Source: Marisa cornuarietis (taxonomy: Eukaryota > Mollusca > Gastropoda > Architaenioglossa > Ampullariidae). Taken from it: a stretch of DNA of 64,000 nucleotides. Made by a program: the position numbers and the translations under genes. A model generated the notes under the pieces. The model was not told the origin of the DNA, did no database searches, and saw only the letters and a program-made list of their open reading frames with translations. How positions within the stretch are numbered: the first letter of the stretch is position 1; each line of letters opens with the position of its first letter. Shown piece after piece: positions 45,168-56,530 of the stretch. Location: assembly GCA_004794655.1 (NCBI GenBank), contig SMMW01000612.1:1513501-1577500 (forward strand), in the 5' to 3' direction.

Positions 45168-45186
45168 TACACATACATACACACAC
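45130..45186. repeat. (CA)n microsatellite
   Basis: Imperfect CA/CATA repeat upstream of receptor 45789, homologous to 53459-53481. A second CA run lies at 45409-45430, homologous to 53720-53753. Confidence 0.95.
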
Positions 45187-45788
45187 GTAAAACATACATG
45201 CACATAGAAACATAAACACACGAGGGTGTAATTAAGACACCAGTAAAAATATTTTTAAGGAAATAATTACTAAAACGTGACATTTTTGCTTACAAGATAT
45301 TTTCGAGATATTGGCCTCTTAAATGCGAGGTCGATTGTACACATCTATAGCATTTTTCTTATTAAAAGACTGCATTTTTAAACACGAGTTGTTTTAACAA
45401 AAAATCAGCACACACACACACACACACACATTCGATTTACAGACTGTACTGCACAGTTTCATGCCGTGGAGGAAAACCTTTTTACGTACTGAAAACAAAA
45501 TTGTGGGTAAAAAAGAAAATCAAACATTAAACAAAGAAATTGAAATTATACCATTAGTCAAAAAATATTTAGGCGTGACAAGCAAAGCAGTTTCCTATTT
45601 TCATTTGGATTATTCTCTCTGTTTACACAAGGTTTTTTTCATACTTTGATTAAGATGGTAGTATATTACTGATTATGCAGTAGTTATGTTTTACTTTCTC
45701 GGGAAAACCAAGAAGGCAGTAATTAGCATAAAGAGATTTCTTAGCATCCAATGTCTTTTCTCCTTATTTAGATGATGTACGTTTCCTC

Positions 45789-46853
45789 ATGAATTTCTAC
45801 GAAGCTAACTCGTCGACAGGGCAAACAAATATTACTAAAGGTGACGATGCCTTCATGACAGAGTTACAATATATAGTAGAAACAGTTTGTTTTGCTGGCC
45901 TCACAACACTCGCGTGTGTTATTGGTATTCCAGCCAATGTGATAAACTGTCTTGTGTTCTGGCGCCAGGGTCTACAAGATCGAATGAGTTTGTGTCTCTT
46001 CTCACTGGCGCTAGTGGACTGCTTGTACTTGTTGTGCACCTTTACATTGAATTCCGTAGCCTCGTTTATAAAGTTTTATGACACAGGTCTAGGTGAGCAA
46101 TACCAAGTTAAGACTACGGTTGCTTTAAGTGGATTTTTTGTTGCTATTCAAGCGACTTCAGGGGTTATTACCACATTTATAGCCGTGGAAAGATGCGTGT
46201 GTATTGTCTTTCCCCTTAGTGCTTCTACTCTAATTAGAACCAGAACCATGGGTGTTCTCATATGTTTGAGTTTTTTTTTCTTGCAATATTGTACTCCAGT
46301 TTATTCTTTGTCCCTACGTGCTGAATTTAGTGAAACAGAGAAAAAGTGGTTGCTTAATTCTACACAGTTCTATGAAGAATTTCCGATACTAGTCGAAGGA
46401 TTAGGGGACATTGTAGTGGATACAGTGGTCAGAGTAATAAGCTTTGTGATAGTGTGTGTCAGTACCGCTGTGACTGTACACAAGCTGAGAGCAGCGAGGA
46501 CGTGGAGACAACAGACGACCTCGACATCCGGTAACATCAGCAGCCAACAGGCGGTTCTCACCTCCATGTTAGTCGTCGTCTGTGTCTTTTACATCTTGAC
46601 CTCAGTTCCAGTGGTCACGTGGCGTATTGTATCGACGTTTATGCCAGACCCCTTTGCACCTGAATTTTACTCCATATTTATGACAGTAAATGCAGCTACT
46701 CATGCGTGTCCTAATATCAACAGCTGCGTTCACATTTTTGTGTTTTACGTTCGTTCTAAACGTTTTCGTGAGACCTTCCAGAGTATATTTTTTAGTGACA
46801 AAAATCGATCATTCGGCAAAACGAATCTTCCAAATACTGATTTAATTAAATAA
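45789..46853 (+). CDS. Rhodopsin-like GPCR, putative chemosensory receptor
   Basis: A 354-residue single-exon receptor starting at an ATG. TM segments are at about 30-57, 67-93, 108-133, 151-175, 203-232, 256-283 and 294-320. Motifs: GIPANVINCLVFWRQGLQDRMSLCLF, LALVDCLYLLCTF, ERC (134-136), VTVHKLRAARTWRQQ, and TM7 CPNINSCVHIFVFYVRSKRF. The TM3 disulfide position is Thr110, and NPxxY reads HIFVF. Sequons are NSS (7) and NIT (14). ICL3 is Ser/Thr-rich (QQTTSTSGNISSQQ). Its close partner at 54126 (about three quarters identical by eye) lies in duplication D, and a frameshifted relative lies at 39489. An AATAAA overlaps the stop codon (46849-46854). Confidence 0.92.
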   Translation: MNFYEANSSTGQTNITKGDDAFMTELQYIVETVCFAGLTTLACVIGIPANVINCLVFWRQGLQDRMSLCLFSLALVDCLYLLCTFTLNSVASFIKFYDTGLGEQYQVKTTVALSGFFVAIQATSGVITTFIAVERCVCIVFPLSASTLIRTRTMGVLICLSFFFLQYCTPVYSLSLRAEFSETEKKWLLNSTQFYEEFPILVEGLGDIVVDTVVRVISFVIVCVSTAVTVHKLRAARTWRQQTTSTSGNISSQQAVLTSMLVVVCVFYILTSVPVVTWRIVSTFMPDPFAPEFYSIFMTVNAATHACPNINSCVHIFVFYVRSKRFRETFQSIFFSDKNRSFGKTNLPNTDLIK

Positions 46854-46930
46854 ATTTTGTAGAAGGCTTTCAATTTTTTAGGAAACAAAAGCAAGTAGTG
46901 AGTTTTTAATTTTAATGATGCTGAACTTTT

Positions 46931-47130
46931 CAAATTGTGTCGGATAGAGTACGCCGGGAATTTGTGTTTACAAAAAGCCTATGTAAGGACTAAACAATTG
47001 CGTTAAAATAATGTATTTAAATACAGATTTAAGGACACTGTTACTGGAACTCTCAACGATTAAAATATTCATAGATCCAAGTTGTGCACTAATTTTGAGG
47101 TAAAATTGTAAAAAATAAACAGGTATAGTA
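46931..47130. other. Intergenic, 3' flank
   Basis: Nothing recognised. Confidence 0.4.
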
Positions 47131-47134
47131 TGGA

Positions 47135-47240
47135 TGTTTCTATCAGACCCTTTTGTTACTTTTCAGTTCAAAAATACGCACACGACAATGAGTACCGGTG
47201 CTCATGCTTTGTCTCAAATCAACAGTTGTCGTAACAGTTG
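47135..47240 (+). pseudogene. Receptor remnant (loop before TM7 and start of TM7)
   Basis: One frame reads FLSDPFVTFQF, then TMSTGAHALSQINSC, matching FLPDPFATPNF and the TM7 start SFPQINSC of receptor 54126. Only about 100 bases are recognisable; the rest has decayed or been deleted. Confidence 0.75.
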
Positions 47241-49642
47241 ACTGACTGATGCAGGAAGAAAGAACTTGATAAACATGTCGCGTAAAGGAAGACTTCTTTT
47301 TTAAATATACTTAAACGAATTTTTATAACTCTTTTGTATTTTTTCGTAGTAAACTGTTTCTTTCCTTTTTCTGTTAAAGGACAAACCGAGCGAAACATTT
47401 CTTCTTTATGATCTGGTTAAGTTTGTTTTAACATATTTAATCCCAAAATATGAGTAAATAATTATGCTTGATTTTAAAGATATTTTCCTTCAAACATCGG
47501 CATTCTCACCTGCAAATAGGAAAGCGAGAAAAAATTACTCTCCTATCCTGAAGACTTGTCTTACTCGCCCCAAGTTTTTGTAACAGGGAGTGTGCGTGTC
47601 TTCAAGTCAAATGAAGAAACATCGCTCAGGTTGTCGTGTTTAAGAAGCTATTTTTTGCCCTAAACTGAAACAGCTGAATTTGGAATACAGCCCTGCACAT
47701 TGGAACTTTATTTAAAAACTTCTAATGAAATTTAAAAATAATTAAACGGTCAAAACTAAATTCATTAAACAGACTGGTAAGTCAATCAGATGAAACAATC
47801 ACAGGCAACAATCAAGTTCATTGCAGTTTACGTTGTATTATTACTGATTATCTTTTACTAAGTTGGTGCACTTGAGGTAATTTTCCCAGGTGTATAATTG
47901 TAAAAAAAATGTAAACATGTTTCAAAAGTGTTTGTCTAAGAGGAACTCCTGTAATTTTTTTTTATTTGATAGTTTCAAGCATTGCATTTTTATTTTGTAG
48001 TTACAACTGATGCTGATAAGGACGTTTTTACAATTAAAAATATAATAATAGTTTCAAACGTGTTTATCGATGTGAAAACTTATTTCTTCCTCATTCAGCT
48101 GCATTCAAAAATTTCTATTTACTTACTGATACTCGCACGGGTTCTCGTGTAAGCTTCTTATACGTTTATCACCCTCAATTTGTTTTTCTTTTTTAGCTGT
48201 TTCAAGCCCTCACACTGTCAGCTGCTGCTAGCATTATGCTAGATAAAGATACGACTGACGATGATGTGTTTGTGACTGTCACACGATGTTACTTGGAGAA
48301 CAGATGGTGTAGAAACTGTTGATGTTGTATATCTGGTGCTTGATGTACCAGCAGTCGTAGTTGGTTTTAACATCTCTTGCTTTTGTATAGTAAGCACTGC
48401 TTTAGGAATAAGATTTCTTCGTGTCAGATGATTTTTATTTTTTAGTTTAGGCTGAAAATCATAAAAGAGAATAGGAACATTACTGACACAACTTACGGTA
48501 TGTTACTGTAACAGTTACTTATTAATAATCATTCACATCAATAAACTGTACTTAGAGCAAATACTTACATGAGCAATCGTCAGCCTTTACCAAACAGTTC
48601 CTCCTCTGCGTAAAAACATAATGCTGCGATTGTTTCTTATTGTCCCTGATTGATACATATATTCTAGCTAAACCACTGTTTATCAAAAATATATAGTGAG
48701 CAAGCTACATTTACTAGTGCACTGATACAGCAAACTTGAACGTCTACATTCAAAATAAGAGGAAATGGGGTACAAATAAGGTAGTCTTGTTTGTCTTTAT
48801 AGATAAATATTTTAGAATTCTAATTTTATTTACTGAAGTTCATAAAAGCTTGTTTTTTTCTCACTAGATACATAAAAATATATTCTTTACTATGGATCTA
48901 GATATTCAGCAAAATAAGTAAATGTGATACATAAGGGTTGTGCTGAAGCAGGCTACCACACCAAGCTGGGTTCAATCAAAACAAATCTCTCCAATAATCC
49001 AGCTTATATATCAAAAATACATGTGGGATCATCCATTATGAATCTAAACAAAGAGATAAAGTTCGAGTGCAAACACACCACTAGCTAAGCATTTGGCGAC
49101 AAAATAAATACTACAACGTTTTTATGAGTCGCTATTTCTATCATAAAAAGCATTTAAGTTACAATGTAACAAACTGCTGATTCAGTTATAGACAACGCTC
49201 TTTTTTAATTTTACACGAATAATAAAAACATATACGGGTAATGTTTTCGTGTGAGAAAAAAACACACAAAAGAACTATTTAAAATTTTAAAAACAGCTTT
49301 ATTGCGTTGCCTCTTTTTATCGTGTTGCAGGATCTGAAATCGAGTTGTTGAGGGAGAATCGAAACTCCCCATCCTAACACAAAAACGCTTGAATGCAAAT
49401 GATAAGAACTATTTCTCTCTTCCGAGTAAACAAGTATCGTGTACAGCTAAAAGTAGCATCAAGTCATAACATAAAAGGAAAAGCATTTCTTGCAGTTAAT
49501 GTAATAGTAAAGTTTAAAACCGCTACGACTGACAACAATTAGTTCATTCTTGACGTCAGGCTAAGCCAGTTCGACCAACTTCCACGGAAGGTTTTAGCCT
49601 TGGGACAAAAGTTTTTAGCCCTTTCTTAAAAAAATTTAAAAA
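47241..49642. other. Intergenic, AT-rich
   Basis: No gene. The part at 48440-48660 is repeated, diverged, at 56930-57130 ('gacacaa', 'ttactgtaacag', 'cataatgct', 'cgattgttTCTTATTGT'-like), extending duplication D. Confidence 0.5.
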
Positions 49643-50215
49643 AATAACTAAAAGAGGTAGAAGAACAATTTAAATTGATAATGATCGATCGAAATGTGTA
49701 AAAAAGAAACATCTTTATCTTGTGTTTGCTTAAAAACACACTTTTATGGCATTCTCAACAGAAAATGCAATGATAATGTTAAATCAGAAAAGTTTTTAGA
49801 GAGGTTTCACGAGCCTAAAAAAAGTAACATAAGGGAGGAAACTATTAAAACCATTGGGAAATCGTCCACCATGATTCCCTCCCTTAAAATGACAGTAAGT
49901 CAAGAAGTTTCGTTGCCGAACAAAGAAAAAAAAGAGCGCCATTTCGAAGCACGTTGTTGTTACTCACTTTGACATGGATTTTTAACTCAACATCCGCAAA
50001 GAGAAGAAAATAGTGAGTAGTTTTAACAGTCTAATGTATATTTTAATAAAAAATATGTTTGTTTGGCACTTTATGTCTGTATATATTGTGTAAATAATTT
50101 TTTCGTTAATTTCCGACTGGCGCAATTCAAAAGTTCTAAAACGCGTACAGTCGTAATCTTTCGTAATCTTTCGTTTGATTTTAATACTCGAAGATGTATC
50201 TTAAAATTTACACTT
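49643..50215 (+). repeat. Segmental duplication C, right copy (with 37785-38300)
   Basis: As for the left copy. The 92-codon open frame here (49694-49972) is interrupted in the left copy, so it is not thought to be coding. Confidence 0.85.
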
Positions 50216-52387
50216 AGTGAATGTTTTAAAAATGCTCTTTAAAACGGTGTAATACTGATGGTTGTCTTTACTGTAGGTTAATAAATATAAATTTTCAAAG
50301 CTGCCAGTTGAACTTTCTACCCCTGGTATTTGCTAGCCATTTTCCAAACAGAAAGACGGGTACCGTGGGAAAACGTAAAAAAATATCTGTCAAACGTGCA
50401 AACTTCGTCATGAAAGGAAGATCACTCGATAGAAAAATGAATGAACTATCGTCTGCATTAAGTTTTTATCTGAAACAACGCATTTTATTCGTGTATAAAA
50501 TTAACAAAAATGTGACTGCAAGCCCTTGCCATCAAGTTCCAGGGTGCGGCCGGCTTGGCGGCAAGCTCTTGCAGTCACGATACAGATGAGTTACAAATTT
50601 TCTTAGAACTCTGTTAGAATAAGATAAATAATAAAAATGATTCTATTTTTTAAGATTGTCGTAATATTATACTAAAATAAAATTCGATTCACACGTTAAG
50701 CCATTAAGAAGTCTTTATTTTAATTTTTGCATAAATGTAATCGCCTACGGCCTTGCTTATTACTGCAGCAAATGTTTGTTAAAAATTATAAGCAAATGTT
50801 TGTTCCTTTTTGGGAGGAAATTGTAATTTGGGATTAAGAATGGTTTTAAAAATGTACATATTTTTCCAACAACTAGTAATATTTACTGCTTTATTTGTTG
50901 TACATGTATTTGTTTTGTTAAATGGATGGCTACATTTGACGTTTTAAGTATACAAAATGAAAGTTTTTATTAAATTCAATTTTGGTCCAATTTTAAAATA
51001 TTTTACTGATTTTCAATTATTAGTAAACAATAAGTGTGAGTCAGCCCTGGTCTTATTTTGGAATTTTTTGTAAGTTTTGATTAGAATTATAATATAGTGT
51101 CTTTTAATCATTGTCGAATTTTAGTGGAGTGCATTTGTTTCTGTTTTTCCTCCATTTATTCTATTTTCCTGTATTCGTCGTTTCCTGGCTTATTTGATTT
51201 CACCTAAGTTCAAGAGGAGCGGAAAATGTGAATAGACTGTGTACCATGTTCTTTGGCCGATCTTTGGTCCTGAAGGTGGAGGCTTCAGAAGCAGACTTTA
51301 CTGAGTTAAGGGGGATTATAGTCATGTGGTTTGGTGTATAGTTCACTAAGTTAGTCATTTTGTACAGACACACTTTATCAAAGAGAATCAAAGTGACGTA
51401 TCTACTTTTAAATGTTCTGTTTTTAGAAGCAACCTAGGCAAAAAAATCACAATTGAAGCCTCGAATTAACCTCTGATGCAATACAAGCCGGGTAATTGCA
51501 GTCGATCCCTAAAGCACTTACTTCCCTTAGGAGAGCAAAAGTAAATATTAAATATTTACAAAAAAAATTAAAAAAGGCTACAGGCCGTTCGAAAGAAATA
51601 TATAACTATAATAGTTGATAATGTGATAAGAATTCTTACATACTTTAACTTTATCTCTTAACTCCGCGCAATTTACTGATTTAGACCCTCCGTACTATTC
51701 CTCTCTCCTTCTCTTCCTCCAATCCGGTTACACAGTAGGACGTCGGAACCGACAACAAAAACTTGAAACATTAACAAGTAAAAAAATAACGTAGAATTAA
51801 TCTGGTTTAAAATCAAACTGAAACACGCGAATCCCAATCTCGCAGGATTTATTTACAGAAATCCTCATGAGAAACGTTGTGCCGAGTTGTCTTAACTCTC
51901 GAACTAAAGGTTTCCGATTGTTCTCTTTTCTGAAGAACTTTTCACAAGATTTAACAAGTCGCATTTATCTTCGTATTTACCACATATAATGCTGCTTAGT
52001 AGCTTCACTATTCTTGTGTTGTCATTTCCATAGATGAAAAAAGTGGGTGCAGAAGTGTCACCTTTGATGTACCGAATGCACTGAAATAGACTATTTTTTC
52101 AGGATGAATAGAAAGACCTGTATCCGAATGGCTCCACGCCTCAAAGAAACACCTAAAGTTACCAGGTTTTTCGGCCCTTTGGGTAAAGTTTGCCTCTCCG
52201 GTTCTGTCAGCTGACATATCAACGATGGTATCTTTTGGAGTGGTATCAGAAGAGGCCTCTGAGACTGTTTTCTTTGTTGAACCCCTCTGATCAACTGTTT
52301 AATGGATTCATCAGACTTAGCGAGTTTAGCAGCCATTGATCCCAAGTTCTTCCTCTCACTATCTAGTCTCTCTGGTCTGAGCTCTCC
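50216..52387. other. Intergenic, no confident gene
   Basis: AT-rich. A 93-codon plus-strand frame (50308-50589) and a 120-codon minus-strand frame (52091-52453, overlapping duplication D) show no recognisable domain. Confidence 0.45.
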
Positions 52388-52559
52388 ACGACTTTTCAGC
52401 TGGTAAGTTTGTACTGCAATCCTATCCCAAGACTGGACACAAGGGCTGGACACACGTGGGAACTACCAAGTTGTTTTTAAGACGTTTGTGGTACGTTCTA
52501 CACTTTCAGTTTTGTGAAAAGCTTAATGTTCTGACTTGCTGATTCTAGAGGGGACTCCT

Positions 52560-53200
52560 TTTCCAGTGATCCATCGCTCGAGATGATGTTCACAAATGCT
52601 TAAGGCTGTCAATGTCTTAGAGAAATGTAACATCAATGTTGATGCTGTAGGCCACTGCAGCGGTTTGGGAAGCATGCTGGTATAACACCCGGTCTTTCCA
52701 ACATGGATGGCAGGTTTGAAAGCTTGGGATGATTTAGAAAACCTTGAAAGCAGCAGCTTAATGTCTTTGTGGGCCAGTTATCAGCAAAAAGGTGTTCAGC
52801 TTTGGGAGGAACTGACTCTGCATCCAAGCGCCTTTGGTCGAATAGTGAGCCATCCAAACGGCATCGTACGTATACACTCTCATGAATGCTTTAGGCGGCG
52901 TGCGACAGCATGTGAAGAACATGTACAAGAAAAATTGTGGTGAAAACACATCTCTGTTTCACGCAGATTATGACTGCGAAGGCTTCTGAGAGGTCACTGG
53001 TACAGAAGACTTGACCAGTCGTCGTGGGGAAGCCGTATCGTCATTACAAAGTTTGCATTTCATTGACCAACCAAAACAGTTGTTCAGTGCTGTGCAGCCA
53101 GGTCTTGATGCTCACTAGTGACTTCTTTTACAAAGATTTCAAGACTTCATCAGTACTGGTACAGAGAAATTTGACTCCGGATCTATGTGCTAATTACTAC
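52560..53200 (-). mobile_element. Decayed LINE RT fragment, duplicated copy
   Basis: Minus-strand LFADNWPTKT aligns with LFANNWLTDK in the 43760-44900 copy. One aspartate of the catalytic pair is still Asp here and Asn in the other, so some damage occurred after the block was duplicated. Several further stops and frameshifts are present. Confidence 0.75.
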
Positions 53201-53719
53201 TGTTGTTAGACGACTAAACAAAATGTTTACGGAGCACTAAAACTGATGCTAGAATGTGTCTCATTGATCGCCCGAGCTGCTCTAAAAATAATGGGAGAAA
53301 TTCAAAATAACATGTTACTTCTTCCTCATACCTTGTCAATATTTTGCTAGTTACGTTTCTTTTAATCAAATAGCATGCAAAGTAGAAAAAGAAGAAAAAA
53401 ATACAAGGTCTTACACTAATGATTTTTAATATTTTTGTGATCATTAGTGTCAGAAAAATCACACACACACACACACACACAGAGGTGAAAACATACATGC
53501 TCACATAAGCACAAACACACAAGCTAAAAAGGCTGTGAGTAAGACACAAGAAAAATATTTCTAAAAAAATAATTACTAAGACAGTGACAACTTTACTTAA
53601 AAGATCGTTTTGAGATATTAGCCTCTATAAATACGAGGTCTCTTATACACATCTTTAGCAATTTTCTTATTAAAGAAAATGCATTTTGAACAGTATTTGT
53701 TTAAACAAAAATATCAGCG

Positions 53720-53753
<34 letters not shown>
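53720..53753. repeat. (CA)n microsatellite
   Basis: About 16 CA units about 375 bases before receptor 54126; matches 45409-45430 upstream of 45789. Confidence 0.97.
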
Positions 53754-53754
<1 letters not shown>

Positions 53755-54125
53755 TCGATTGACCTACTGTATTACACAATTTCACGCATTGGAGAAAAAA
53801 CTTATTTACGTATTGAAAACATAACTGTATGTAAAGAGGACATCAAACATCAAAGAATGAATTTTTATTTAAATGTTGTCATTGGTCGGAAAATATACGA
53901 CATGACAAGCAAAGCAGTTTCATATTTTTATTTGGAATATTGTCTTTTTACATCAGTTTTATTTACATACTTCGATCGAGATGGCAGTATATTACTGATT
54001 ATGCAGATACTATGTTGTAATTTATCGAGGAAACCATGAGTTAAGATGGCAGTAAATAGCATTAGGAGGCTTCTTTTCATCCAATGTCTTTTCTTCTAAT
54101 TTAGTGGTCTCCTATTGTCTACCTC

Positions 54126-55187
54126 ATGGATTTGTACGAAGGTAACTTGTCACTAGGGCAAACAAATATTACTACAGGTGACGATGCTTTCATGACAAAG
54201 ATACAACAAATAGAAGAAGCAGTTTGTTTTGCTGGCCTCACAACACTAGCATGTGTTATTGGTATTCCAGCCAATGTGATAAACTGTCTTGTGTTCTGGC
54301 GCCAGGGAATACAAGATCGAATGAATTTATGTCTCTTCTCACTGGCGCTAGTGGACTGTTTGTACTTGCTGTGCGCCTTTACAATGAATACCACAGCATC
54401 ATTAATAAAATTTTATGACACATCTCTAGGTGAACAATACCATGTTAAGACTTCCGCTGCTTTAGGAGGATTTTTTGTTGCTATACGAGCGACCTCCGGG
54501 GTTATCACCACGGTGATATCGGTGGAGAGGTGCGCGTGTGTTGCCTTTCCACTTAGTTCTACTACATTAATTAGAACCAGAACCATGGGTGCTCTAATAT
54601 GTTTCAGTTTTATAACCTTACAGTTTTGTAGTCCAGTTTATTCTCTGTCCCTGCGTGCTCAATTCAGTAAGACAGAGGAAAAGTGGTTGTTGACTTCTAC
54701 GCGATTCTATCTCGAGTTTCCTATGCTAGTCAAGGTATTGGGAGACATTGTAGTGGATACAGTGGTCAGAGTGGTTAGCTTTGTGATAGTGTGTGTCAGT
54801 ACCGTTGTGACTGTACACAAGCTGAGAGCAGCGAGGACGTGGAGACAACAGACAACCTCGACATCCGGTAACATCAGCAGGCAACAGGCGGCTCTCACCT
54901 CCATGTTAGTCGTCGTTTGCGTCATCTACATCGCGACCTCAGTTCCAGTGGTCACGTGGCGTATTGCAGCCTCGTTTCTGCCTGATCCCTTTGCTACTCC
55001 TAACTTTTACACCACGTTCATGACAGTGAGTGTCGTTACTCATTCGTTTCCTCAAATCAACAGCTGTCTTCACATTTTTGTATTTTACCTTCGTTCTAAA
55101 CGTTTTCGTGATGCCTTCCAAAGTATAGTTTATCATGACAAACATGCCTTATTTTGCCATCAGGATCTTCGAAATACTGGCAAGTAA
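54126..55187 (+). CDS. Rhodopsin-like GPCR, putative chemosensory receptor
   Basis: A 353-residue single-exon receptor starting at an ATG. TM layout is as in 45789; ERC is at 134-136 in SVERCACVAFP. Motifs: GIPANVINCLVFWRQGIQDRMNLCLF, LALVDCLYLLCAF, HKLRAARTWRQQ, and TM7 INSCLHIFVFYLRSKRF. The TM3 disulfide position is Ser110, and NPxxY reads HIFVF. Sequons are NLS (7) and NIT (14). The differences from 45789 cluster in the N-terminus, the loop after TM2, ECL2 (SKTEEKW versus SETEKKW) and the tail, while ICL1, TM5 and ICL3 are almost unchanged. This pattern is consistent with diversified ligand contact and a conserved G-protein face (inference). Confidence 0.92.
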   Translation: MDLYEGNLSLGQTNITTGDDAFMTKIQQIEEAVCFAGLTTLACVIGIPANVINCLVFWRQGIQDRMNLCLFSLALVDCLYLLCAFTMNTTASLIKFYDTSLGEQYHVKTSAALGGFFVAIRATSGVITTVISVERCACVAFPLSSTTLIRTRTMGALICFSFITLQFCSPVYSLSLRAQFSKTEEKWLLTSTRFYLEFPMLVKVLGDIVVDTVVRVVSFVIVCVSTVVTVHKLRAARTWRQQTTSTSGNISRQQAALTSMLVVVCVIYIATSVPVVTWRIAASFLPDPFATPNFYTTFMTVSVVTHSFPQINSCLHIFVFYLRSKRFRDAFQSIVYHDKHALFCHQDLRNTGK

Positions 55188-56152
55188 ATAAATATTGTAT
55201 TACACGCTTTAGTTTGGACCAGACGTTGAGAAAAGCAAGTCAATTAGTTGTTTACATTGTAATTTTCATGATGCAGACTTTCTCGATTATATCAGAGTAA
55301 AATTTCGAATAGTGCAATACGCAAATGCACGCGCAAGCACAGATTCTCTGTCACTCATACACACAGAAAATACAGACACAATTTAATGCACACAAGTACA
55401 CGCGCACACGCGCACACTCGCATTAGGTACATATCTGCACACAATCGGAGAGCAAAAATAAAAAAGTTGCATTTTATAGCGAGGTAATTACTCAAGCACT
55501 AATGTTTAGAAAAAGTCTATATGAGTATATAAATATCCCGTAGAATCAGTGTATTTAGATACAGCTTCTAGTTTAAAATACTTGAAGACAAAAATTAAAA
55601 TATGCGTACACTCAAGGCGTGTCGTAACTTGGAGTTAAAATTTAAAACTAATGAACAGTTATCGTCCACACTAAGATAAGTATTTAAGAATTAAACAAAA
55701 TTTCTTTCTTTGAAACCTTTACCCAATCAGTAATGCACATAGAACACCTAATCCACAAACATGTAGTTAGCGTTTATGACACTAATAAAACTCTGTTTAT
55801 AAACAGAGAATTCCAAATAAGAACATTATCACAAGACAGTATTAATAAGATATAATGGCTTGATATGAGATATTTATCTACAGAGTAATATGTTTCAATC
55901 GTTACTATCACTACCCAAGACTGTTCTCATCAGTGTACGTGCTTTATAAAACAATACTGAGACTAAAGGAAACAAATCTTTAAACCCGATTAACACCCTA
56001 GTGTCACTCTAAATGTTGTGTGTAAATGCCATGACTTTTCTTGTCGTACTGTCTACCTCAGGGAAGTCTCTGATATTACATTGACAATACCTCAAGAGGT
56101 ATCTTTACAAGTCATTTTCTCTGTAATGTAACTAGTGCATAGATTAAAAAAC
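55188..56152. other. Intergenic, 3' flank
   Basis: Degenerate CA/CG-rich stretch at 55320-55440. No gene. Confidence 0.5.
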
Positions 56153-56530
56153 GATGGAATTATTGTGTTTTACTGGTCTAGAAACATTAGTGTGGCAATT
56201 GATATGTGTAAACCGCTCTATGGGATTTACTGCTTAGTGTTTTGGTGCATGGAACTGCACGACCGATTAAACTTATAACTGCTCATTCTAGTCCTCATAC
56301 ATGGTTTCCACCTCATGTGTACGTGTACAGTATTTGCTATACAGTTGTTCATCTTTTGTTACTTTAACGACTCAGAGCATGTAACGAATATCAGGTAAAG
56401 ACAAAGGTAGGTATTCTGTTTTCCTTACATGACATGAGCGGTTTTATTGTTAGATTCGAATGATGGTGCTGTATTTTCACTTACAGCTTCTAAATATATT
56501 TGAGATAGAACTGTGGGTGATGTCATTTGT
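56153..56530 (+). pseudogene. Decayed receptor gene (TM1 to TM4 start), 45789/54126 subfamily
   Basis: Reads MELLCFTGLETLVWQLI, matching VCFAGLTTLACVIGI before TM1. After frame changes it reads YCLVFWCMELHDRLNL followed by a stop, matching INCLVFWRQGLQDRMNLCLF. It then continues with MCTCTVFAIQLFIF and remnants of TM3 ('gagcggttttattgttag'). Multiple stops and frameshifts; nothing of TM5-TM7 was found. Confidence 0.8.

Larger units (their letters stand above)
44014..46930 (+). repeat. Segmental duplication D, left copy (with 52388-55310)
   Basis: The dead LINE, CA microsatellites, promoter region, receptor and 3' flank are all repeated in the same order. Shared strings include 'cactctcatg', 'atgctttaggcggcgtg', 'cagattatgactgcgaa', 'cacatcttTAGCA'-like, and 'atattactgattatgcag'. 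Confidence 0.9.
52388..55310 (+). repeat. Segmental duplication D, right copy (with 44014-46930)
   Basis: Same order as the left copy. It carries a second copy of the dead LINE fragment (minus strand, about 52560-53200) and receptor 54126. Confidence 0.9.

Noticed and set aside
49694..49972. 92-codon open frame possibly conserved at 37.8-38.2 kb
   Set aside because: The homologous sequence in the left copy contains stops and indels, so there is no sign of protein-level conservation.
50308..50589. 93-codon plus-strand frame
   Set aside because: No domain, no paralogue in the window, and ends in a GC-rich unexplained stretch. Insufficient evidence.
52091..52453. 120-codon minus-strand frame
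   Set aside because: No recognisable domain, and not open in the homologous start of duplication D. May be residual LINE sequence, but I cannot support it.
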